The position numbers and the translations under genes were made by a program. Below the pieces are notes generated by a model, which saw only the letters and a list, made by a program, of their open reading frames with translations, was not told where the DNA came from and did not search any database. DNA of 64,000 nucleotides, from assembly GCF_009707705.1 (NCBI RefSeq), contig NZ_WLYX01000001.1, positions 1,488,001-1,552,000 on the forward strand, written 5' to 3'. Positions within the stretch are counted from its first letter, which is position 1, and each line of letters starts with the position of its first letter. Of the stretch, positions 24,870 to 33,066 are shown piece by piece. This DNA is from Paludibacterium denitrificans. Lineage in GTDB: Bacteria; Pseudomonadota; Gammaproteobacteria; Burkholderiales; Chromobacteriaceae.

Positions 24870-25499
24870 ATGAATCTCCGTCATGTATCGGCTGATATCA
24901 GTCCACGTGGGGCATTGGGTTTTACCTTGGTGGAACTGTTGGTGACGTTATCCGTTGCTGTGATTGTTTTGGCTATTGCCGTGCCGAGTTTTGCGGCATT
25001 GGTGGCGACCAATCGAGTTTCTGTGGAGGCCAACCGTCTGGTCGCCGGGCTTAACTATGCTCGCGCAGAAGCCGTACGACGCAATCAGCCGGTATACGTG
25101 TGTTCGGCCAACCTTAAGGATAATTTTGACGTGCAGGGGTGTCTGGATGCGGCAGTGTCGGGCCAGAAGAACTGGGGGGAAGGGCTATTACTGTATGCCG
25201 ATGCCGCCAGTGGCGGAACAACGGCTAGCTATGATAGCAACGAGAGTGTCAAGGTCATTACCTTTCTCGGTGAAAATGGCAATAAGGCTGCCATCAATCT
25301 GGTGATGTCTACCTCTCCTGTTGGAACGACCAACCAGATAGCTTTTGGCAGTGACGGCCGATTGATGGATGGCAGCAATCGCAAGTTTCTGCTGCGTGAT
25401 ACGGCCAATTCGCTTTGTCGGGTGATTCTGATCAACGGTTCTGGTCGTGCTCAGGCATGTGATAGCGCCAGTGATAGTAGCTGCGGGGCGTGCTCATGA
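24870..25499 (+). CDS. fimT: FimT/GspH-type minor pilin
   Basis: A pseudopilin/minor pilin of the type IV pilus system, 209 residues. After a 16-residue leader the prepilin cleavage site is G/FTLVELLVTLSV, with the conserved Glu at +5 and a hydrophobic helix up to about residue 45. The C-terminal domain has GspH-like features. FimT proteins of Legionella and related bacteria bind DNA in transformation through a C-terminal GRxR motif; here the matching place reads SGRAQAC, so the second Arg is replaced. The end of the gene overlaps pilV by ATGA. CSANLKD in the coding sequence carries a DUS-like 12-mer on the minus strand. Confidence 0.85.
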   Translation: MNLRHVSADISPRGALGFTLVELLVTLSVAVIVLAIAVPSFAALVATNRVSVEANRLVAGLNYARAEAVRRNQPVYVCSANLKDNFDVQGCLDAAVSGQKNWGEGLLLYADAASGGTTASYDSNESVKVITFLGENGNKAAINLVMSTSPVGTTNQIAFGSDGRLMDGSNRKFLLRDTANSLCRVILINGSGRAQACDSASDSSCGACS

Positions 25500-26107
25500 A
25501 GCGTGGGTCAGGGTTTACCTTGCTTGAGGTGTTGGTGTCTATTCTGGTTGTGGGAATCGGGCTGCTTGCCTTGGCCGCCACGCAAGGGCGCTCCTTGAAG
25601 GCCGCGCGAGAGGCGGAAATGCAAGGTGTTGCCGCCATCTTTTCAGAGCAAATCGCCGATGCCATGCGGGCGAATAGCAGCGCTACCATCAATGCCAGTG
25701 GCAATGTCGCAGAAGACTGGTCGGGTTATGTCGAGTCTTCTTATAACGACCATAGTTCTGTTCCAACGACTAAATGTACGGCTACTGCCAGTGATACGGC
25801 CTGTACCAGTAGCGATATGGCGGCCTATGACCTGTACAAATTCAAGAGTGGCTTGGCATCGGCATTTAATGGTACGACGGTGCGCGCCATCGTTTGCCGG
25901 GATAGCTCTGCTTCCAGTTCCATCAGTTTTGATGATGACAAACTGGGGGGCTGTACCGGGGGAAGCAAGCTGATGATCCGTGTGGCCGGAAAGCGGCGCT
26001 GGAAAAATCGACAAACAGTGCTTTGGGCTCCAATGCTTAGCAATAACGCATCCGCAACGGCCACCAACAGCCGGGTGTATGGCTATGTTGTGCAGTTTGA
26101 ACCATGA
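25496..26107 (+). CDS. pilV: Type IV pilus minor pilin PilV
   Basis: 203 residues beginning MKRGSG/FTLLEVLVSILVV, a class III leader with Glu at +5. The GIGLLALAATQGRSLKAARE segment and position in the cluster are typical of PilV. The protein has Cys pairs in the C-terminal part (TKCTATASDTAC). The start was set at the ATG at 25496, which overlaps the fimT stop, in preference to a GTG six bases upstream. The frame is intact. Confidence 0.85.
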   Translation: MKRGSGFTLLEVLVSILVVGIGLLALAATQGRSLKAAREAEMQGVAAIFSEQIADAMRANSSATINASGNVAEDWSGYVESSYNDHSSVPTTKCTATASDTACTSSDMAAYDLYKFKSGLASAFNGTTVRAIVCRDSSASSSISFDDDKLGGCTGGSKLMIRVAGKRRWKNRQTVLWAPMLSNNASATATNSRVYGYVVQFEP

Positions 26108-26115
26108 GGCTGGCG

Positions 26116-27089
26116 ATGAAGAATGAGCGCGGTTTTACCCTGATCGAACTGATGATTGCCATGACGCTCAGTTTGATCATTCTGGGCGCCGTGGTGGCCG
26201 CCTATCTCAATAGCAAGCGCACTTACCGGTAATGAACGAACGCGTCAGTATGCAACAGGATGCGCGCATTGCCTTGATGCAAATTGCCCGTGATCTACGC
26301 ATGGCTGGTAGCTATGGTTGCGCTACGCTGGATGCGACGAACACAGCTGCCTCCGCTGTGGTGACTGTCGATACCTCTGGGGTGGCATCTGCCGCGGTTT
26401 ATCAGACCTTGCTGAGCCCTGCCAGTGGTACTTATGTGCCTTTTCAGAGTTATGCCGACAGCAGTGGTGGTGCGTGGTTAGGGGATCAAACGGCTTCTAG
26501 CGGAACTGATGTCCTTGCAGTGCAATATGGCCGTGGGACAGCGCAGGCTAATAGCGTGGTGGCGTCTACCGGCGTCGCTACTTTTTCCGCTCCGGCCAAT
26601 CGCCAGCGGAGTTATACCGTAGGCCAGCATTATTGGGTGGCGTCCACGTGTCAGCGTATTCAGTTAAAAAGTAGTGCAGGCCTGGCATCCAGCGGGGTAA
26701 CCGCCAGCCTTGGAGTGGATACTTCCGGTGCCGATATCATGGATTTTGTGTCCCGTGCCTATTTTGTGAATGCCAGCAATGCCTTGGTCATGACGGAGCT
26801 CGGTCAGTCGGGCTCGCTGGTGGGGCCGAGCGAGCTCATTTCCCGTGTGACCGGGTTTACCGTGGAATATGGGGAGATTAAAGATGCTGACCGTGCTGGC
26901 TGCCTCGTGACTTATCGTAAACGTTCATCGGTAAGCAACTGGCGTAATGTTTCGACGGTACGCATCACGTTATCGGTTCAGAGCCGGAACCAAGTGCCGC
27001 TGGCGTCCACGGGGGTTAATGGTTTCCTGACACAAACCTATCAGACCACGGCCGCGATTCGGGGTAAGCAATGCTACAAGAGCAGTTAA
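26116..27089 (+). CDS. pilW: Type IV pilus minor pilin PilW
   Basis: About 324 residues. It opens MKNERG/FTLIELMIAMTLSL, a class III leader. The frame is lost at 26228, where TTACCGGTAATG stands for TTACCAGGTAATG; with CCAGG restored the protein continues TYQVMNERVSMQQDARIALMQIARDLRMAGSYGC, quoted here in overlapping parts of the usual PilW block (RDLRMAG). A GAGG ribosome site six bases before 26116 supports this start. PilW, PilV and PilX form a tip complex with PilY1 in other bacteria. Confidence 0.83.
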
Positions 27090-27622
27090 TTCCACTTCGT
27101 AAGCAGCAAGGCGCTGCCTTGCTGGTGGCAGTAATCATGCTGATGGTGATTACCATTCTGGTGGTGTATGGCTCCCAGTCCTTACTGACCGAGCAGAAGG
27201 TGGCCAGTAATCAGAACGACAAGGCGATAGCGTTTCAGTTGGCCGAACTGGCGCTCAAATCTGGAGAGACGTATGTATCTACGAACAAGCCTTTATCTGG
27301 GTTTAGTGATGCTTGTAAGACGACTCCGTCGACGACGGGCTTATGCACCACCAGCGAGGTAGCCGGAGGTACCAATGCCCGGGAGAGGGCTAATGTGTTC
27401 ACCGGCACCTATGCCAATATGGTTTCCCGCCAATGTACTTCATGCACGATTGGGTTTTCCGTATCACAACAGCCGCGTTACATCGTAGAACTCATTAATA
27501 GCAACTATACCGATCCGGTAACGGGTAATGCGGGTGTGGCGTTGTATCGAATTACTGCAAGAGCCCGGGGGCGTAGCTTGAATACTCAAGTCACGCTGCA
27601 AAGCTATTATGTGGTGTCGTAA
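27071..27622 (+). CDS. pilX: Type IV pilus assembly protein PilX
   Basis: 183 residues. The N-terminus is KQQGAALLVAVIMLMVITIL, the PilX-type segment with G/AALLV rather than G/FTLxE, which is normal for this subunit because it lacks the Glu at +5. It continues EQKVASNQNDKAIAFQLAE, typical of PilX. Its start overlaps the end of pilW by 19 bases. Four Cys (DACKT, GLCTT, SRQCTSCT) may form disulfides. Confidence 0.82.
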   Translation: MLQEQLIPLRKQQGAALLVAVIMLMVITILVVYGSQSLLTEQKVASNQNDKAIAFQLAELALKSGETYVSTNKPLSGFSDACKTTPSTTGLCTTSEVAGGTNARERANVFTGTYANMVSRQCTSCTIGFSVSQQPRYIVELINSNYTDPVTGNAGVALYRITARARGRSLNTQVTLQSYYVVS

Positions 27623-27634
27623 AAGGCTTATGCC

Positions 27635-30600
27635 ATGATGATGAATCGATTTGTTGTCGTATTGATTGGGTTGTGCTGGGCAATCCCTGCTGTGGCTACT
27701 TCACCATATCCGAGTATGCCGCTTTATCTAAACCAAAAGACAGTGAGACCCAATATTGCATTATTGGTTGATGACTCCGGCAGTATGAAGCAAGCTCCTA
27801 ATGGACAGTCTGTTTCTACGTCAAACCCATCAAAGATCACTATAGCAAGAGGCGTTCTATCCGATCTTATTAATAATAATTGGGATATGGCTTATTGGGC
27901 ACTTTTCCATTTTCAATATGGCGATTACTATTCTACTCGTCATGGCAGTGGGTATTATGCGCTTAGGTCAAGTCTGAAATTGGACGGATGGAGTGATCCT
28001 GATTCTGGTTCATCGGCTACGCAAAAAAGTGGCTTTATTAGTGATATTACAGCCACGGCAGACGGAACAGGTCTTACGGATTATCTCGGTACGCCAAGTG
28101 CTGGAGCTTTCTATAATTTGATGAAGTCTTTTGCTGGGAAAAATGGGTGGAATGGCCAGCCGAGCTACAAAGCCCCGCAAGACTATACTGGCTTGTCACC
28201 AATAAAATATACTTGCCAAAAAAACTTTGTTATTTTTATTTCTGATGGCTATCCAAATGACGAGGTGGTGAATGCCACAGAGAAAGATAAATATAATCAA
28301 GATGTTAAAATAAATGATTATTCCCCGGTGGGAGCAGTATTGCCTGCTGTTGGTGGATCGGTAGACACTAGATTAATTCGTTATGCAAGTTTTTATTATC
28401 AAAATGGCATTATTCCAAATGGGGTTGTTTCTGATCTGGAAGGTAATTTTTTTGATGCTTCCAATGCGCAGCCTATCACGACGTATACGATAGGATTCGG
28501 CTTGCCCAATACTGATGATGGTCAAAAAGTTCTGAATGCTACGGCGCAGGCTGGTGGAGGGTTAAGTTTTAACTCAAACGATTCTGTGTCGTTGACTAAT
28601 TCGTTGAAAGCTATTATCAATAGTATTAAATCAGTGACGGCATCTAATGTTCCTATTGTGAGTAGTCAACCGACAAATCCAACGGAAGCATTTCAGGCGA
28701 CGTTTTATTCTGGTGACTGGTCTGGGCAAATTAAGGCTTACAAGACCAAGTCAAATGGATTGGTGGACTTAAACAGCTCTATCCCTGTGTATTTTAATCA
28801 AGATTTACGTGCTACTACTATTTTCAGTAGTAAGGCTGGTGGTAATGGGGTTGGGGTAAATTTCACGGATATTCAGAATACGGTGGCAGGTGCAGATGGT
28901 AGTAAGCTAGCGGCTTATTTGGCTGGCGGCACACCAACTGGTTGGCGTGATCGCGCCGGTGATAAATCAAGTCCCGCTACGCTTGGCGACATTGTCGATT
29001 CGATGCCTATAGCATTTGGTGCTTCTTCTCCTGCTGGTTTTGCCGTAGGCTCCAATGATGGTATGTTGCATGTTTTTGGACGAAAGCTAGATAACTACAC
29101 TGAGAGCTTTTCGTATATCCCTCGAGCTGTTCAGCCTAATTTAATGAGTCTTGGTAAGACAACCTATGGCAAAGCTGATCCTCATCTTTATTTTGTGAAT
29201 GGCGCATTAACATTTAACAATGTTACCGGCGGTGATGATCAATTTGATAGTAAAGCATACTCCGTTTTGACTGGATCGTTGGCGCAGGGTGGGCAAGGCA
29301 TTTTTGCTTTGGATATTAGTAAGACAGTTGCTAAACCTGCTGCGACAGATGCTTCGGATTTGTTTTCTGCATCAAATGTATTATGGGATCATACTTCCTC
29401 TGACACGAGTTTTACCAATCTTGGCTATACTTTTTCCAAACCGGTTGTGGCACAAGTCTATTTAGCCTGGGAAAAAAAAATGGGCCGTGATTACTGGTAA
29501 TGGCTATGACTCGACCAGTAAGAAAACCAGTCTGATGGTGATTGACCTGAAAACGGGAGACAAGTTGTATGAAATTGATACGGATACTGCTTCTAATGGC
29601 TTGTCTTCCCCTGTTGTACTAGATAAGGACAGCGATAAGGTCGCTGATTATGTCTATGCCGGTGATCAGTCTGGTAATGTCTGGCGTTTTAAGTTACAGG
29701 CAAAAACTGATGCAACGACCAGTGCGACAAAATTTTTTACAACGCAGGGTAATCAGCCCGTGACTGGGGCGCCTGCTATTTATAAGATACCGGCTGGTGG
29801 TTATATGCTTTATGTTGGTTCAGGCAGAATGATTTATGAAAACACAACTGTAAATGACCGGACGACCACTTATGCGCAGTCTTTGTACGGTATTTATGAT
29901 GATCTGACAAAGTCTAATCTTACCTATAGCAGCACCACCTTCATTCAAAATGGTGAAATTTCGACCAAAACAGGTGACACCGCTTCAATAGATGGCTCTA
30001 CCACATCCTCCTCGGGTGCCAATAAGGGAGCGAGTGTTGATTTCCGTGAAACGACACCGATTACTCTTACTGATTCGATTGGACCTGGCGGGACCAAGTC
30101 TGGTTGGGTCTTCAATATGAATGCTACCAATGGTGAGCGGATGATTTATCAACCGATTGTGGCATTGGGTCGCCTGTATTTCACCACTCAGGTTCTGAAA
30201 GGTACGGATAAGGTTTGTAGTAATGTCAACCAGCAGTCCGGCTGGGTGATGGCGCTTGATCTGATGACGGGGGGGGCGCCGAGTTCACCTGCTTTTGATT
30301 TGAATGGTGATGGCAAGTTGAACAGCGCTGCGACTAGCCCGGATGGCGATGTGGTGACGTTTAGTGATGGCAAGACAAAAGCGCCAGCTGGTATTGATTA
30401 CCACATCGGGATTCCTTCGGCGCTGGCGGTGACGTTTACCAAAACCGTGGTCAACTTGGGTGACTATTTGACAAGTGATTCCGGGCAGCTAGGCAGCTAC
30501 CCTTATCCCTCTAGTACCAGTAGCAATGAGGTGCTGAATTTCCATGTTGGTGGCACAGGCGGTACTAATGGTAATGCGGCTGCCGGTAAGCTGTTGCCCT

Positions 30601-30651
30601 GGGGCCGTTGCCGGTGGTGGTCGGCGTATTGCCCGGCGTGAATTGTTCTAA
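27635..30651 (+). CDS. pilY1: PilY1-type pilus tip adhesin
   Basis: About 1004 residues. A signal peptide (LIGLCWAIPAVAT) is followed by a vWA-like domain with the MIDAS start LLVDDSGSM, then the C-terminal PilY1 beta-propeller. The Ca-binding loop is DKDSDKVADYVYAGD, followed by SGNVWRF, as in Pseudomonas PilY1, where Ca controls retraction. Two frame errors: an extra A in an A run at about 29478 (repaired EKKWAVITGNGYD) and an extra C before CCTGG at about 30598 (repaired KLLPGAVAGGG, ending RREL F and TAA at 30649-30651). The 27.6-29.9 kb part is clearly richer in A+T than its neighbours. Confidence 0.87.
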
Positions 30652-30665
30652 TGGCTGAGGATGAA

Positions 30666-31089
30666 ATGAAATTCAACCATGGTTTTACCCTGATCGAATT
30701 GGTAATTACGGTGGCGATTATCGGCATTTTGTCTGCGATTGCCTATCCGTCTTATACCCAGTATGTCATTCGTACCAATCAGGCTCAGGCCAAGGCGAAT
30801 CTGGTGGAGGATGCCCACTTCCCGGCGAGGTATTATGCAGAAAAAGGAACGTATGCCTCGGCAACGTTACCGATTACCCAGTCGCCGAGTGCTGGGACTT
30901 CGCTGTTTAATGTGGCGGCTAGTGGTGTATTGAGCGCTGATAGTTATGTACTGGTAGCGACTCCTGCGTCTGGTGTTAGCCAAGCTGGGACGGAATTAGT
31001 GTCAATCGATCAGGATGGTAATGTCCGGTACTGTCTTGTTTCTAGCCCGGTAGTTGCCATCTGTGATTACGGTGGGTGGGGATTGTTGA
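30666..31089 (+). CDS. Type IV pilin of the PilE/ComP group, copy 1
   Basis: About 140 residues. It begins MKFNHG/FTLIELVITVAIIG, with Glu at +5 and a classical pilin helix (ILSAIAYPSYTQYVIRTNQAQAKANL), then the YYAEKGTYAS motif seen in the ComP_DUS/PilE family. The C-terminal disulfide region has Cys in RYCLVSSPVVAICDY. Uncorrected, the frame runs through a terminator hairpin to 31187, so one extra G in GGTGGGTGGGG is likely; the repaired end is GGWDC and TGA at 31087-31089. It directly follows pilY1. It could be a PilE-type minor pilin or a DNA receptor of the ComP type. Confidence 0.75.
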
Positions 31090-31118
31090 AAAGCCAGACC
31101 AAGTGGTCTGGCTTTTTT
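31090..31118 (+). terminator. Rho-independent terminator after pilin copy 1
   Basis: AGCCAGACC, AAGT, GGTCTGGCT and then T's, immediately after the proposed corrected stop of the pilin gene. Its presence argues against the longer open frame. Confidence 0.82.
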
Positions 31119-31213
31119 CTTGCAATTTATCCTGCGATGTGGAGTGGTGGCGCTAGCTTGAAAAGCTCAAATGGCTATCTATATTGAAATGTCATTATTT
31201 TTTGGCATTGATC

Positions 31214-31639
31214 ATGAAGGGCTTTACGTTATTAAACCTGCTATTTGCTTTGCTACTGGTTGCGTTACTGCTGGGTTTGGCTTATCCCACCTATCAGACA
31301 TACGTGGTCCGTGGGCACCATGCCAAGGTGAAAGCGATGCTGCTGGAAAACGCTCACTTTATGACGAGATGGTATGCGGAGCATGGTGGTTATCGTTTGG
31401 ATTCGACCCATATGCCGAATTTGCCCCATACGCGTTATCCGGAGGAAGGTAGTACCTTGTTTCAGGTAGTTTTTGTTGCCAATAATGTAAAGGGCAATGA
31501 CAAGCGTGATGAATTTACGATTCGTGCCACTCCGTCAAAAAATACGCTTGTTGCAGCCGAAACGCTGGAGATTGATCAGGATGGCAATATTCAGATTTGT
31601 CCGGTCGGAAAGCCGACAGCGGTGACCTGCCATCAGTAA
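31214..31639 (+). CDS. Small type IV pilin-like protein with Asn at +5, copy 2 (ComP candidate)
   Basis: 141 residues. It starts MKG/FTLLNLLFALLLVALLLGLAYPTYQ (quoted across the cleavage site): a two-residue leader before the prepilin site, but with Asn instead of the usual Glu at +5. The helix is followed by YVVRGHHAKVKAMLLENAHF and RWYAEHGGYRLDS, the same plan as copy 1, so the two are probably paralogues. A C-terminal Cys pair (QICPVGKPTAVTCHQ) encloses a short D-loop. Lys, Arg and His are common (GHHAKVKAM, KGNDKRDEF). Pilins without Glu+5 often act as initiators or at the tip, or are not incorporated normally. Its place beyond a terminator suggests its own promoter. Confidence 0.72.
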   Translation: MKGFTLLNLLFALLLVALLLGLAYPTYQTYVVRGHHAKVKAMLLENAHFMTRWYAEHGGYRLDSTHMPNLPHTRYPEEGSTLFQVVFVANNVKGNDKRDEFTIRATPSKNTLVAAETLEIDQDGNIQICPVGKPTAVTCHQ

Positions 31640-31890
31640 GCGGGTTACTCCGCAGATTGGCGTCACGGCAAAGGAAGTGGCTGGATTGATGGTGTGATAA
31701 CGAGCACGTGACTTGGTGTTTTTTCTTGTTCTGTTTGTACTCAGCGTTCTCCTGAAGTGTCCTGATTGTTCAATAATCTCGCTTACATACATTCTTGAAT
31801 GTATGTAGAATGCGAACATACTAGAAATACTCTTTATGGTCGCCGCTTTGGCGCCGATCTTTACACACCGTCATTCCTACGGGGAGCTTC
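31640..31890 (+). other. Promoter region of the efflux operon
   Basis: 251 bases between the last pilin gene and acrA. It holds the AcrR-like operator at 31784-31807 and a leader rich in pyrimidines. No gene is seen. Confidence 0.5.
31784..31807. promoter_or_regulatory. AcrR-like operator of the RND efflux operon
   Basis: A 24-base palindrome made of TACATACATTC, TT and GAATGTATGTA. As I recall the E. coli AcrR operator, it has the same arms with TTTGTG in the centre, so about 22 of 24 bases agree. It lies 84 bases before acrA; the TetR gene at the end of the operon is the likely binder. Confidence 0.75.
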
Positions 31891-33054
31891 ATGCCTACCA
31901 AGCCTCGCTTTCTTCCCCTCGTGCCGGTTATCGCTATGGCGGTAACGCTGGCTTTGAGCAGTTGTGGTCAGAACCAGCAAGGGGCCATGCCCAAGGCTGG
32001 TCCCGCTGAAGTAGGGGTTGTTACCCTGCAGCCGCAACGTGCGGCAATTACCCGCGAACTGCCTGCTCGTGTCTCTGCATTTACTGTGGCAGAAATCCGC
32101 CCGCAAGTGGGCGGGATTATCCTCAAGCGTCTGTTTACCGAAGGTAGTGAGGTAAAGCGTGGGCAGGTGCTGTACCAGATTAATCCAGAAACCTATCAGG
32201 CGGCTTACCAGACGGCGGCCGCTAACCCGGCCAAAGCGCAAGCAAACCTGACCGCCGCTGAGCTGAAAGCCAAGCGTTATTCCGAACTGGTCGAAATCAA
32301 GGCGATCAGCAAGCAGGATAACGATGACGCCCAGTCTGCGCTGTTGCAGGCACGGGCTAGTGTGGCATCCAGCAAGGCAGATCTCGAAACGGCGCGTATC
32401 AACCTCTCGTATACCCGTATTGTGTCGCCGGTTAGTGGTCGTATCGGCAAGTCCAGTGTAACGGCCGGGGCGCTGGTAACGGCTAATCAGGCGACGGCGT
32501 TGGCCACGGTGCAGCAGTTGTCGACCGTATATGTGGACATGACGCAGTCCAGTGCCGAGATGACGCGGTTGCGGCGTGATTTTGCCAATGGCGCGCTCAA
32601 AGGTGCGGGCAGCAAGGCGCAGGTGAAGCTGATTCTGGAAGACGGTTCGGAATACAGCAAACCGGGTGTGCTGGAGTTTGCCGATGTGACGGTCGATGCC
32701 TCAACCGGCATGGTGACGTTGCGCGCGGTATTCCCCAATCCGGCTGGTGAGTTGTTGCCGGGTATGTTTGTGCGGGCACGGCTGGAGCAGGGCGTTCGTG
32801 ACAATGCCTTGTTGGTGCCGCAGCAGGCGGTAAGCCGCACACCGAAGGGTGAGCCGACGGTGATGGTGGTGGGCGCTGATAACAAGGTAGCCGCGCGGGT
32901 GATCAAGGCCAGCCAGACGGTGGGTGACAAGTGGCTGGTGGATGGTGGCCTGAAGAGTGGTGAGCGGGTAGTGGTAGAGGGCCTGCAGAAGATTCAGGAA
33001 GGTGCCGTTGTCAAAGTGGCACCGGCCAAACCTGCTGCCTCGGCTGCGCACTGA
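31891..33054 (+). CDS. acrA: RND efflux periplasmic adaptor, AcrA/MexA/TtgA family
   Basis: Membrane-fusion lipoprotein joining the inner-membrane pump to the outer-membrane channel; 387 residues. The signal peptide ends in the lipobox LSSCGQN, so Cys is lipidated. The barrel-sandwich half-motifs (VAEIRPQVGGIILKRLFTEGSEVKRGQ, quoted in part, and SPVSGRIGKSSVTAGALV), the helical hairpin and beta-barrel are in order. ANPAKAQANL probably should read ANLAKAQANL, a T-to-C miscall at CCTGG. First gene of a three-gene operon with acrB 12 bases downstream. Confidence 0.92.
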   Translation: MPTKPRFLPLVPVIAMAVTLALSSCGQNQQGAMPKAGPAEVGVVTLQPQRAAITRELPARVSAFTVAEIRPQVGGIILKRLFTEGSEVKRGQVLYQINPETYQAAYQTAAANPAKAQANLTAAELKAKRYSELVEIKAISKQDNDDAQSALLQARASVASSKADLETARINLSYTRIVSPVSGRIGKSSVTAGALVTANQATALATVQQLSTVYVDMTQSSAEMTRLRRDFANGALKGAGSKAQVKLILEDGSEYSKPGVLEFADVTVDASTGMVTLRAVFPNPAGELLPGMFVRARLEQGVRDNALLVPQQAVSRTPKGEPTVMVVGADNKVAARVIKASQTVGDKWLVDGGLKSGERVVVEGLQKIQEGAVVKVAPAKPAASAAH

Positions 33055-33066
33055 CGAGGGGCTGTC

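Noticed and set aside
31090..31187. Extended C-terminus of pilin copy 1
   Set aside because: The extra residues are encoded by a terminator hairpin and its downstream sequence; a one-base slip in a G run gives a normal end with a final Cys.
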